Shown here: positions 33,201 through 43,349 of the stretch, in pieces
How positions within the stretch are numbered: position 1 is the first letter of the stretch
Layout: every line of letters begins with the position of its first letter
From: Reticulitermes speratus
Taxonomy: Eukaryota; Arthropoda; Insecta; Blattodea; Rhinotermitidae
NCBI GenBank assembly: GCA_021186555.1
Contig: JAJKFL010000007.1
Location: forward strand, 2,974,501 to 3,038,500
DNA: 64,000 nucleotides
Reading direction: 5' to 3'
Position numbers and translations under genes: made by a program
The notes under the pieces: generated by a model
What the model was told of the DNA's origin: nothing
Databases searched by the model: none
What the model saw: only the letters and a program-made list of their open reading frames with translations

Positions 33201-33634
33201 AATCTTCGCTCTTCTGGGATTTTACTCAGCGTAGATTGGTTGTTAGTTACAGACGTTTCACAACAACCTATCATTCTGCTCTTCTGGGATATTACGCGGC
33301 GTCGTGTGGTAATTGTTTACAGACGTTTCGGGACAACGTATCTGTCCCATCTTCACAGGTCAAGAGTCTGGACAAGAGTTTTCTTGGACTCTTACCGCGT
33401 GAAGATGGGACCGATACGTTGTCCCGAAACGTCCGTAAACAATTACCACACGACGCCGCGTAATATCCCAGAAGAGCGCAGATGTCATCAACATCGCGGT
33501 CCCATCTTCATGGGTCAAGCAATTCTTCTTGGAATGATTGACCCTTGAAGATGGGACCGATAGGTTGTCCCGAAACGTCGGTAACAAACTACCAATATAC
33601 GTTGTGTAACAGTCCAGAAGAGCGAAGATCTCAT
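33201..33634. mobile_element. Foldback G (outer copy), split by a second G copy
   Basis: The left arm 33201-33272 (CTTCGCTCTTCTGGGATTTT to CACAACAACCTATC) continues at about 33498 with GGTCCCATCTTCATGGG. The right arm runs 33538-33634. If 33273-33498 is set aside, CCTATC joins GGTCCC, exactly the complement of GGGACCGATAGG in the right arm. That shows where the inner copy entered. Confidence 0.78.
33273..33498. mobile_element. Foldback G (inner copy), near-perfect 79-bp arms
   Basis: Arms 33281-33358 and 33400-33478 are almost perfect complements: CTCTTCTGGGATATTACGCG against its inverse, then GTTTCGGGACAACGTATC and inverse. The spacer of about 41 bp carries TCTTGGACTCTTACC. The end ATGTCATCAACATCGCGG matches the end of the copy at 9149-9288. 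The plus strand of the right arm reads GTGAAGA, stem II GGGAC/GTCCC, GAAACGTC. Confidence 0.8.
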
Positions 33635-33639
33635 TTGCA

Positions 33640-34053
33640 CCGCGGCACAAGCCTGCAATCACGCAACGTAAGGTAGGCTTGCCACTACGAGACAATCAGT
33701 CCCTAGACAATTAGCTCATGTAATCACGCTCACAAGCATTACAAAGCTACGCAATGTTTGGTGAATTATCTAACATAGCTGTAATAAAAAGCTATGATAA
33801 AATAAAATAATGAGGAAAATACAAATTTTGAGAAACACGAAATCAGCTACTGGCGACAGTACGCTATCCTTGCCTAAGTTTTCCTCAAATTCCTTTACGA
33901 TTCAAACAAAGTGGATTACAAAACAGGTTTCAGGACGCTTTGTGCAAGGTTAGAGTACTTGTTTAATCTAAACTGTCCTGTCATTGTTTCAATTTACTGT
34001 TAAACATTACTCACGATTATCTGAGGATTAAACATCAAAATATTGCTTACGTG
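33640..34053. other. No recognisable feature
   Basis: Unrecognised 0.4 kb between the nested foldback and the 17-bp array. Confidence 0.4.
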
Positions 34054-35521
34054 ACGAAACTTAAACACTGACCAAACTTAAACACTGACCAAACTTAAAC
34101 ACTGACCAAACTTAAACACTGACGAAACTTAAACACTGACCAAACTTAAACACTGACCAAACTTAAACACTGACCAAACTTAAACACTGACCAAACTTAA
34201 ACACTGACCAAACTTAAACACTGACGAAACTTAAACACTGTCCAAACTTAAACACTGAACAAACTTAAACACTGACCAAACTTAAACACTGACCAAACTT
34301 AAACACTGACCAAACTTAAACACTGACCAAACTTAAACACTGACCAAACTTAAACACTGACGAAACTTAAACACTGACGAAACTTAAACACTGTCCAAAC
34401 TTAAACACTGACCAAACTTAAACACTGACCTAACTAAAACACTGACCAAACTTAAACACTGACCAAACTTAAACACTGACCAAACTTAAACACTGACCAA
34501 ACTTAAACACTGACGAAACTTAAACACTGACCAAACTTAAACACTGACGAAACTTAAACACTGACGAAACTTAAACACTGTCCAAACTTAAACACTGACA
34601 AACTTAAACACTGACGAAACTTAAACACTGACCAAACTTAAACACTGACGAAACTTAAACACTGTCCAAACTTAAACACTGACGAAACTTAAACACTGAC
34701 GAAACTTAAACACTGTCCAAACTTAAACACTGACAAACTTAAAACACTGACCAAACTTAAACACTGACCAAACTTAAACACTGACCAAACTTAAACACTG
34801 ACCAAACTTAAACACTGACCAAACTTAAACACTGACCAAACTTAAACACTGACCAAACTTAAACACTGACGAAACTTAAACACTGACCAAACTTAAACAC
34901 TGACCAAACTTAAACACTGACGAAACTTAAACACTGACCAAACTTAAACACTGACGAAACTTAAACACTGACCAAACTTAAACACTGACCTAACTAAAAC
35001 ACTGACCAAACTTAAACACTGACCTAACTAAAACACTGACCAAACTTAAACACTGACCTAACTAAAACACTGACCAAACTTAAACATTGACGAAACTAAA
35101 ACACTGACCAAACTTAAACACTGACCTAACTAAAACACTGACCAAACTTAAACACTGACCTAACTAAAACACTGACCAAACTTAAACACTGACGAAACTT
35201 AAACACTGACCAAACTTAAACACTGACCAAACTTAAACACTGACGAAACTTAAACACTGACCAAACTTAAACACTGAACAAACTTAAACACTGACCAAAC
35301 TTAAACACTGACCTAACTAAAACACTGACCAAACTTAAACACTGACCAAACTTAAACACTGACCAAACTTAAACACTGACGAAACTTAAACACTGACCAA
35401 ACTTAAACACTGACCAAACTTAAACACTGACCAAACTTAAACACTGACCAAACTTAAACACTGACGAAACTTAAACACTGACGAAACTTAAACACTGTCC
35501 AAACTTAAACACTGACAAACT
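34054..35521. repeat. Minisatellite, 17-bp unit, about 86 copies
   Basis: The unit CCAAACTTAAACACTGA is repeated with few base variants: GACGAAACT, GTCCAAACT, GAACAAACT and GACCTAACTAAAACACT. The TAACTAAAAC variant is concentrated at 34980-35175, alternating with the main type as a local 34-bp dimer. All frames meet stops. Confidence 0.95.
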
Positions 35522-35830
35522 CATTATCAAGACCGACTTTAGGCCTACGTGACGTTGCAAGCTGCGGTCTAACATAAATTTACAAACTCAGTACAACAGA
35601 GAATTTAAAGGTTTGAGATTTAATATTTCTATGGTCGTGACCTTGAAGATTGTTCTGTCTCCAGGGATGTGGCCTTCTTTACTAGCAACAAGCTACAGTT
35701 TCAGAAGATCTTGCTGTCTCCATCCTCTGCCCTCTTGATGGCCTACAGGGAGTGTGAAGGCGAGAAGTATTACAGCACTATGAAACAAACAGAGGAAACT
35801 TGATGACTTAACATTATTATTATTTATTTA
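35522..35830. other. No recognisable feature
   Basis: A short unique-looking stretch (TTCTGTCTCCAGGGATGTGG and after). No motif. Confidence 0.35.
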
Positions 35831-35834
35831 TTGA

Positions 35835-36085
35835 AGGGCCCCGCAGCAGAAGCTACGGACGCACCGCAGCCTTGAGGCTTATTGTGTAACCCTGTGATGA
35901 AGATGATGAGATTTCTTCTGCTTTTCTATTTTAATGGAACATCGGTGGAATGAAATTGACAGGGGAGAAACCTGTCCCAGTGCCACTTTGTCCACCACAA
36001 ATCCCACATGGACTGACCCGGGATCGAACCCTGGCCTCCGCGGTGAGAGGCCGGCGACTAACCAACTGAGCCATGACACGGCCTT
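35835..36085 (-). mobile_element. SINE family D
   Basis: The minus strand begins GGCCGTGTCATGGCTCAGTT with B-box GGTTCGATCCC, then the D body, with a deletion in the GGTTTTCCCC region. It ends GCTGCGGGGCCC. The 3' tail is (AAATAA)n, as at 54090. No clear TSD. Confidence 0.8.
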
Positions 36086-36289
36086 GGTATTAATTATAGC
36101 GGCCTTGCATTCACTGGGTAATGCATGGAGAGGCAACCCAGACAAAATAATCATTTCCGATAACTTAGTTTTCTTTATTTAGTTGGTAGGACAAAAAATG
36201 ATCGTTCACTTTCACAGCTGCTACCAAAAACTTGTAGAAATGTAGATTTAAGTTCACTGACTATTAAATTAGTGGAGTATTTGCAAACA

Positions 36290-36790
36290 AATACAGAGAA
36301 ATATAATTTTGCCTCTTGTTTTGTAAGGGTGTGAAACTTGGTCTGTCACACTGAGGGAGGAACACAGGCTGAGGGTGCTCGAGAATAGGGTGCTGATGTG
36401 GATATTTGGGTCTAAGAGGGACGGGGTAACAGGGGAGTGGAGAAGACTGCATAACTAGAAGCATTATGATGTGTGCTCCTCGGGTGATCAAATCAAGAAG
36501 AATGAAATGGGGGACATATGGCATGTATGGAGGACAGGAGAGGTGCATACAGGATTTTGGTGGGGAGACCTGGTGGAAAGAGGCCACTTGGATGAAATAG
36601 ATGGGTGGGTAATATTAAAATGAATCATCAAGAAGTAGAATGGAGCGGCATGGATTGGATTGCTCTGGCCCAAGGTACGGATATCGGGCTCTTGTGAATG
36701 AGGTAATGAACCTTGGGATTCCATAAAACGCGAAGAATTTCTTGAATAGCTGAGGACCTGTTAGCTTCTCAGGAAGGACTCGGCTCCAGA
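36290..36790 (+). pseudogene. LINE RT C-terminus and 3' UTR, multiply broken
   Basis: It follows the order of 46566-47162: GGGTGTGAAACTTGGTCTGT (GCETWS), AAGAGGGACGGGGTAACAGG, then CAAGAAGAATGAAATGGGGG (SRRMRWAG), GAGGTGCATACAGGATTTTG and GGTGGAAAGAGGCCACTTGG. It continues past it with ATGGATTGGATTGCTCTGGC (MDWIALA) and a 3' UTR with CTGAGGACCTGTTAGCTTCT. This is the longest view of the LINE 3' end in the window. Stops and frameshifts occur throughout. Confidence 0.75.
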
Positions 36791-37563
36791 AAGTTAATTA
36801 GATTTGTAAACAGTGTAATTAGTGACAAGTTCACACAGTTCAAACAGAAACAGCTCCTGTCTAATTCATGCAAAATATGGACCTACGTATACACACAAAG
36901 TTTGTAGTTCATGGAGAGTGGTTTTGATCTGCAGTGCAGACTAACACATTCATGTCTGTGACGCCAATACACAGCCTTGATTGCTTTAATAGAACTACGG
37001 TTTTGACGCTACGTGCTACTTGCAATACAACATCGATGTCTGTGCACTGGGTAGGCCACAGCGGTGCTCTGGCAGAGACAGCCTGCATTGTGGCCTGCCG
37101 GCTGCAGTAACACGAGCAACCAACAGCAACTTTGCACACAGACGAACGCTTAAGTTCATTTAGTAGACAAGATCAAATTTCTCACAGAAGCACTTGCCGC
37201 CTAATGACATTTCATCCTTTCGTCTTTAACCTCGTTTCTCTTCATCATTTTGGATAATCCCTTTTTGTCTCGCTCTCGGAAATAAAAGCTCAGACATACT
37301 TTGCATAAGGAATCCACGAATTATTTTTAAAGACGTTAATTGCAATGATTAATCTAGTCTCTTGAAGCTTCTGTAAATGCTCCAACAGAGCAGGCCTGCC
37401 ACCTATCGGCAAGTCAGTGCAGTTCGCAACATAAAGACTTGCATTCATTCGCTCACGAATGTTCAGTTTCTGTAAACTCTGTACGACGTTTTACAATAAC
37501 ACGTGTATATCCTTATCGGATTTGATATTTTCACCCTGGTGAGGTTCCATATTTTGGTCTTCC
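36791..37563. other. No recognisable feature
   Basis: Unrecognised. The minus frame at 36909-37139 has no motif. Confidence 0.4.
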
Positions 37564-37974
37564 ATATTGACACGATGTCGACCTCGGTGGTTAGCGTGCT
37601 CGCCACTGGACCCAAGGTTCGCGGGTTCGATCCCGACCGAGGTCGATGGATTTTTAAGGATGATAAAAATCCGGAGCACCACTTCCTTCGGAGGGGAAGT
37701 AGATTTACGGCATGTAAAAGAACCTTACGGGCATGAATAAAAATGTTGCGTAAGCCAAATTGCCCCCATTTCTCATCCAAGTCTCCTGACTGCCTGCCAG
37801 ATGGCTCTGGCGTGCACATCAGGATCGATAAAACACTAAGCGCGGCTAGCTGGCCGGTCACCAACTGCCATGAATGCGCATGACTTAGTAACCTCGACAA
37901 GAGGAGGCAAGAGGAGGCCCAGGCCCATACAGGGCTGTTGAGCCAAGAATTATTATTATTATATTGACATGATG
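37564..37974 (+). mobile_element. SINE family E with 14-bp TSD and two internal deletions
   Basis: ATATTGACACGATG (37564-37577) and ATATTGACATGATG (37961-37974) flank it. The head ACCTCGGTGGTTAGCGTGCT lacks 8 bp of the A-box present at 41343 (between GTGG repeats). B-box GGTTCGATCCC is intact. A 22-bp segment found at 41452-41480 is missing between AGTA and GATTT. The body ends GCCCATACAGGGCTGTTGAG plus an ATT tail. Confidence 0.85.
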
Positions 37975-38850
37975 CGAGTTTTATCGTTCCGCCGTTTTTC
38001 AGGACAGCTCTTAAGTTGAAGGCAGTAGGTTTACATGAAAATCAGGCAAGCACCTACAGATGTACACTGTATAATTGACAAGACCACAGAACTGAAGAAG
38101 GAGGTAGCATTTGCCTTCGAAACGTTCGTACCCACCTAGCACTTAGAGCATCAGAATCCGTCGGCTGATAACACTGGGAGGGGGAGCAAAATCGACCATG
38201 GGCATTACGCAGTTTAATTTACGAAGTAAAAGGTAAAGTAATCCCATTACAATTACATGCAATTTTTGACGAAACGATTTTGGTAACAAAATTTAGGTGT
38301 CAGCACGTCTCGACGCCAATGCAAGCGACGCTGACAGGAAGACACAACTCTTTCAATATGAAGCCAGGTTCGCCGTCTCTCCCTGTTACATCCTGGCTCG
38401 GCAATATTATTTTTAGACTACCTGCCGGCTGCTCTATGCAGATACAAACACACGTCAGGCGTGAAATGAAAGTGTGATGTCTCAACAGGTGTAACAAAAC
38501 GGACTACGGGTAAAAGACATACGGCAGCAGGCAGCAGGCTGCAGGGATCGTAATGGAAGCACATAGCGAGCTGGACGTGGGCCAGACTTCCCTTTGTAAA
38601 ATCCGACAAAAGGAAAGTGTGTGCAGTAAACCAGTATGTCATTTGTAACGCGCCTCGCTGTATCAGAGCAGCTTTTGTCACTGCTTAAGATAAAAGTAAT
38701 TTTTGTGTACGGAATTTAGCCTATATGCATGTGTAAGTTTAAATTGTGTAATTAATCAGCGTTAATAATAAAGGCAAAATGATATCTGTAGCTGAAATTA
38801 AGTCTATTAGAATGTTTGGCGTAATAGTATGAAGGTAAATAATAGGCCAA
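37975..38850. other. Unrecognised, with one weak hammerhead-like candidate
   Basis: At 38086-38137 CTGAAGA (38092-38098) is followed 20 bp later by GAAACGTTCGTA. Stem II is poor unless it uses box bases, and stem I is not seen. The rest shows no supported feature; frames 38280-38477 and 38418-38681 have no motif. Confidence 0.3.
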
Positions 38851-38852
38851 GG

Positions 38853-39142
38853 CCGTGCCATGGCTCAGGCGGTTAGTCACCGGCCTCTCACCGCGGAGGC
38901 CCAGGTTCGATCCCGAGTCAGTCCATGTGGGATTTGCGGTGGACAAAGTGGCACTGGGACAGGTTTTTTCCCCGAGTACTTCGGTTTTCCCCTGTCAATT
39001 TCATTCCACCGGTGCTCCATTAATTGGAAAAGTAAAAAAAAAAAAAAAACTAATCATCTTTCTCTTCATCTTCATCACAGGGTTGCACAATAAGCCTTAA
39101 GGCTGCGGTGCGTCTGTAGCTTCTGCTGCGGGGTCCTTCTCC
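38853..39142 (+). mobile_element. SINE family D, full-length reference copy
   Basis: The head GCCGTGCCATGGCTCAGGCG contains an A-box-like TGGCTCAGGCGGTTAG, and B-box GGTTCGATCCC lies 38 bp on. The body GTGGACAAAGTGGCACTGGG to GGTGCTCCATTA is followed by an A-run at about 39034-39049 and a second segment (ATCATCTTTCTCTTC to CTGCTGCGGGGTCC). Other copies also carry an A-run at that internal place, so the family may be a dimer of two units. Confidence 0.83.
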
Positions 39143-39420
39143 ATAAAAAAAATTAATAATATGTCTATATTAGGAAAGAAAGTTGTCGGACAAGTATCTG
39201 AATACAAGTAGCCTACTCGTGTCTTTATCTTACTCGTTCGGTCACAAGGTTGACTGCTTTAATCGGTGGACGGTGGACGTTAGGTTCCTGTAACAAAATT
39301 ACAGCATACAGTGACTACAGTTCTACTGCCACATTTCGATTTTTGTGCAGCCTCCACGTATAAAGGTAATGTAAAATTATCCCTCTTCACATCGAGGTGT
39401 TGGGGGGAATTGGGGTATAA
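39143..39420. other. No recognisable feature
   Basis: Short unrecognised stretch before SINE H. Confidence 0.35.
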
Positions 39421-39620
39421 CTTCACACATTCTTACCCTTGGCTATAGATGTGGGTGAGGGGTTAGCCTCACGCTCCACCGCTTTACTTTCCAAGAAAGG
39501 CGCCCGGTGCTCATCGAACAGGTGGCTCAGTAGACCACAGGGCCCGTCTCGACTTTTCGGAGAAGAAAGAAATTTATTTCCCCTTGCTGGGAACAGAACC
39601 ACGACTTCTTGATTATCCAG
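39421..39620 (-). mobile_element. SINE family H whose tRNA head has expanded into a minisatellite
   Basis: On the minus strand the copy reads GACTGTGCTACGGGCTGGAT, then B-box-like GTGGTTCTGTTCCC, then a body with GGGAAATAAATTTCTTTC and GAGCACCGGGCGCC. GACTGTGCTACGGGCTGG, between A- and B-boxes, is the exact 19-bp unit tandemly repeated in the adjoining array. It resembles the CTGCGCTACAAGCCGG position of family B. Confidence 0.6.
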
Positions 39621-40157
39621 CCCGTAGCACAGTCGCCAGCCCGTAGCACAGTCCCAGCCCGTAGCACAGTCGCCAGCCCGTAGCACAGTCCCAGCCCGTA
39701 GCACAGTCACCAGACCCGTAGCACAGTCACCATCCCGTAGCACAGTCGCCAGCTCGTAGCACAGTCGCCAGCCCGTAGCACAGTCGCCAGCCCGTAGCAC
39801 AGTCGCCAGCCCGTAGCACAGTCGCCAGCCCGTAGCACAGTCACCATCCCGTAGCACAGTCACCAGCCCGTAGCACAGTCGCCAGCCCGTAGCACAGTCG
39901 CCAGCCCGTAGCACAGTCGCCAGCCCGTAGCACAGTCCCAGCCCGTAGCACAGTCGCCAGCCCGTAGCACAGTCCCATCCCGTAGCACAGTCACCATCCC
40001 GTAGCACAGTCGCCAGCCCGTAGCACAGTCGCCACCCGTAGCACAGTCGCCAGCCCGTAGCACAGTCGCCAGCCCGTAGCACAGTCGCCAGCCCGTAGCA
40101 CAGTCGCCAGCCCGTAGCACAGTCGCCAGCCCGTAGCACAGTCACCATCCCGTATCC
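39618..40157. repeat. Minisatellite, 19-bp unit, about 28 copies, born from a SINE head
   Basis: The unit CCAGCCCGTAGCACAGTCG recurs with 17- and 18-bp variants and CCATCC and CACC changes. The frames 39423-40166 and 39860-40120 on the minus strand are repeat translations (ATGWRLCYGL) that continue into SINE H, so not a gene. Confidence 0.93.
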
Positions 40158-40269
40158 ATGTTTCACTCAATTACGTTTCAGCATTTATTCGATTTGTTTC
40201 GATGGAATATTATTTGTAATGTCTCAGCTACGCCCGGTGTTGTTAAGCTCCCAGAATATAGGGCTTTTA

Positions 40270-40640
40270 ACCAAGTATCTCCTCGGGAGGTGCTGTGTCA
40301 GGGAATTTTGAAATGAGCCTATAAAGCCGGGAACACGGTAAACTGACATGATTAGGTGTATGAGCCTCTTCGTCAGGTAAGTAGACTTCATCATTGAGGA
40401 ATTTTCTCACGATGGCACAGGTGTTTGTGTGACCACATGCTGGACCTGAGACAGCAGGCGTGGCGGTAAGTTGAGGGTGGTGAGGCTTTGGTTAAGCGTG
40501 TTAGTGATGGCCCCTGGAGCAGACAAGATCAGTGGAATAGCAATAATCTTGTTCAGTTGCCACCGTTGCTTGATTTCAAAGCCAAGTCCTGATATCTGCT
40601 TGTTTTTCTAGAATTGTGGCTTGTAGATTGTGGGTTAATG
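40270..40640 (-). pseudogene. LINE-like C-terminal domain fragment, same family as 25690
   Basis: The minus strand decodes as FEIKQRWQLNKIIAIPLILS, then APGAITNTLNQSLTTLNLP, then a decayed THTPVPS with a stop, where better copies of such polyproteins have an NTCxIVRKFL-type end. It continues where the 25690-25990 fragment stops (ILPLVLST), so the two together outline one domain. Frames are broken. Confidence 0.5.
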
Positions 40641-40689
40641 GAAATGCTGTCAGTGGATGCAGCTTCCTTATTTATTTTATTATTATTAT

Positions 40690-41326
40690 TATTATATTAA
40701 TATTTCAAAATGAATTTTAAAATATGAGAAGGTCATGTCCACAAGAGAGAATGTAAACTGGTCGTAATTAGGGGGCACATTTTGAAAATAATTCGTAACA
40801 TTTATTTCTGTACCCTGACTCTTTCTGCCACAGAATACGTTTTCCCTCACTGAGATTGTGTCTCTGTGTCTCTCGCTTACGGCAGCTGCCAGTAGCTTCT
40901 GTCGTAACCACTCGCCGATCTGTGAGGTCTGCCGTACGAGAATGAGGGTAAAATAAACCAAACACAGCCAAATTAGCCGGTCCTAATCAAACAGCTCCCT
41001 CTTATGTATACAAGAGGAGCCAAATCCGAAAACCAAAGCACAAAATCATTTGTACAAACGCATGTTTCCTTTTGTTCTTGAACAAAAGAACTGCCAAGCG
41101 CTGTCGTGCTGACCGCAGCAGCCACTGCAGCGGCCGACTGACTTATCGCGCCGTTCAGTGGCGCCACACAGTAGGTGGGACACAACAACGACAAACCAAC
41201 CGTTATTAGTGTGTCAGTAGTTTCCCTTCATTAACACCTTCATCTATCAAACATGTGTGACTTACTTCAAATGTAATAGAATGGGTAAATCGAACAATGA
41301 AAAGAAAAGGTTTTATTTCGATACTG
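40690..41326. other. No recognisable feature
   Basis: Frames 40692-40961 and 40973-41194 (minus) have no motif. An ATT run lies at 40677-40695. Confidence 0.4.
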
Positions 41327-41770
41327 TAATTACTAATTCGCCGTCGCCCTCGGTGGACTAGTGGTTAGCGTGCTCGCCACTGGACCCAAGGTTCGCGGGT
41401 TCGATGGATTTTTAAGGGTGATAAAAATCCGGAGCACCACTTCCTTCGGAGGGGAAGTAAAGCCGTCGGTCCCATGTCGTAGATTTACGGCATGTAAAAG
41501 AACCTTACGGGCATGAATAAAAATGTTACGTAAGCTAAATTCAAAGCCTCCATTTCTCACCCAAGTCTCCTGACTGCCTACCAGATGGCTCTGGCTGTCA
41601 CATCAGGATCGATAGAATAGTAGCGCGGCCAGTTAACCAGTCACCAACTTCCACGAATGCACACGACTTAGTAACCTCGGAAAGAGGAGGCAAGAGGAGG
41701 CCCGGGCCCATATAGGGCTGTTCAGCCATAGTTAATATTATTATTATTATTATATAATTACTAATTCGCC
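41327..41770 (+). mobile_element. SINE family E with perfect 16-bp TSD, inserted at the 5' edge of SINE C
   Basis: TAATTACTAATTCGCC at 41327-41342 and 41755-41770 flanks the SINE (41343-41754). The last GCC of the TSD is the first GCC of the SINE C that follows, so E entered after C was in place. The A-box region TGGACTAGTGGTTAGCG is intact. The B-box is damaged: 16 bp between CGAT repeats is missing (compare 37627-37645). An ATT tail ends the copy. Confidence 0.88.
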
Positions 41771-42010
41771 AATCCCGGTGGCCGTGCGTAGGTCTGCGGC
41801 CGCTCGGTTCATAGGATTGCGGGTTCGAGTCCCGCTGAGGGCATGGATGTTCGTCTCTTGTGTTTGTTGTGTAGGTGGCGACTTCTGTGACGAGCTGATC
41901 ACTCATTCAGAGGACTCCTACCGAGTGTGTGTGTGTTTAACTGTGTGTGATCTAGAAACGTCAAAAATGAGGCGGCCTAGGCCCGAGTTACACTGTTGCG
42001 CCACAGAAAA
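41768..42010 (+). mobile_element. SINE family C with deletion in the head
   Basis: It starts GCCAATCCCGGTGGCCGTGC and lacks about 13 bp (the TCTAAGGCG part) before TAGGTCTGCGGCCGC. B-box GGTTCGAGTCC is present and the body ends TGTTGCGCCACAGAAAA. Confidence 0.8.
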
Positions 42011-42370
42011 TAATTACTAGATAATTAAGAAATAAATTATAAACATTTTAATTCTACAGATATAAATTATTTCTTAAAGGTTATTCACTTTTAATCTCCT
42101 CAGGTGTCAAATGTTATGGTTAGAACGTTCGTATTACGTAGCTAATTAATGGTACGAGAGATAGGAGTAAGTCTAATTCAAATTCCTCATAAAATTTCAA
42201 TGCGTTTACGCAGTTAACTTCGACAAAGGTCCGAAAATTGCTACATGTTTGTCTATGTCATCCTCTATCCGTCTCTACTAGCACTAATATATGTAACTTG
42301 CCGCAGCTGATAAATTCGTATCAGATAACTTACTGTTTAAAATACATCACACGCCTTAAACTTTTCACAA
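42011..42370. other. No recognisable feature
   Basis: AT-rich unrecognised stretch. Confidence 0.35.
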
Positions 42371-42616
42371 CGATAAATTTTTTTTTTTTTTTGTGAGGGG
42401 GCCCCGCAGCAGATGCTACGAACGCACCGCAGCCTTAAGGCTTATTGTGCAACCCTGTGATGAAGATGAGGATGAGGATGAGCAGTTTTTTACCAAGTTT
42501 TACAATTAATGGAGCACCAGTGGAATGAAATTGACAGGGGAAAACCGACAATTCGGAGAAAAACCTGTCCCAGTGCCACTTTGTCCACCACAAATCTCAC
42601 ATGGACTTGACCTGGG

Positions 42617-42649
<33 letters not shown>

Positions 42650-42915
42650 TCCTGGGTTTTCCCCTTTGATCCATTTGTACTGTTGAAGTCCTTTTTGTCC
42701 TGCATGTCACCTTATGTTTCATGCTATTGTCCATACATCTAACACAACACAAACATCCATGCCCCCGGTGGGATTCGAACCCACGATCCTAGTAAGCGAG
42801 CGGCCGCAGACCCACGCCTTAGATCGCGCGGCCACTGGGATCGGCTTAGGGATCGAACCCGGGCCTCCGTGGTGAGAGGCCGGCGACTAACCGCCTGAGC
42901 CATGGCACGGTCTTC
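42371..42915 (-). mobile_element. SINE family D interrupted by SINE C'
   Basis: The D copy occupies 42371-42618 and 42849-42915. Its 3' A-run appears as the T-run at about 42380. The break is in the B-box neighbourhood: GACCTGGGA on one side and AGGGATCGAACCCGGG on the other, where uninterrupted D copies read straight through. Confidence 0.83.
42619..42847 (-). mobile_element. SINE family C', second copy, nested in SINE D
   Basis: Minus strand: GCCGATCCCAGTGGCCGCGC, B-box GGTTCGAATCC, GGCATGGATGTTTGTG and the C' body ATGGATCAAAGGGGAAAACC, then an A-run of about 25. It has the same body as 7765-7962, with an extra GCATGAAACATAAGG segment. A short GGGA duplication may be the target repeat. Confidence 0.82.
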
Positions 42916-43345
42916 ACGACGATAAATTCAGTAATGTCTTCTTTGGCTGACAGCTGCGTCAGTTTGATTTGAGCAACTTGAAGCGGCTGTCAGCTAGAGA
43001 AGACTTTTTGAGTACAGACTGACATGTCTGTTATCGTCTTTTACGTACAGAATATTCTGTTATTTTTAAGAGCAAATCACGAATTTTTTTCGGACCTGCA
43101 GATTATTCGAACCAACCAGCTAACTCAGACGTCAATTCATTCACTGCAGGCCCATATGAAGTGGTAAGATACATCTTGGGAGAAGCATCAAACTATTATC
43201 CTGTGTGAAAACTTTGTGATCTTTTATTGTACCTGGGACATTCAGAACCTGGCGTGCAGTGTTTAAACCGAGCTACGTGTGTTTTGGAGCTGACGGCAAT
43301 ATTTCCTGTGATAGAGTTAAATTTAGTCTTATTGCGTTATATCTC
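42916..43345. other. No recognisable feature
   Basis: Unrecognised unique-looking sequence. Confidence 0.35.
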
Positions 43346-43349
43346 ATTA

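Noticed and set aside
34054..35521. CRISPR array
   Set aside because: The 17-bp units are directly adjacent with no unique spacers, and the DNA is eukaryotic. The same holds for the other arrays.
38086..38137. Tenth full hammerhead
   Set aside because: CTGAAGA and GAAAC are at a plausible distance, but stem II needs bases of the box itself and stem I is not evident; kept only as a weak candidate.
39423..40166. 247-codon minus-strand ORF as a gene
   Set aside because: It is the 19-bp minisatellite plus the SINE H body in translation.
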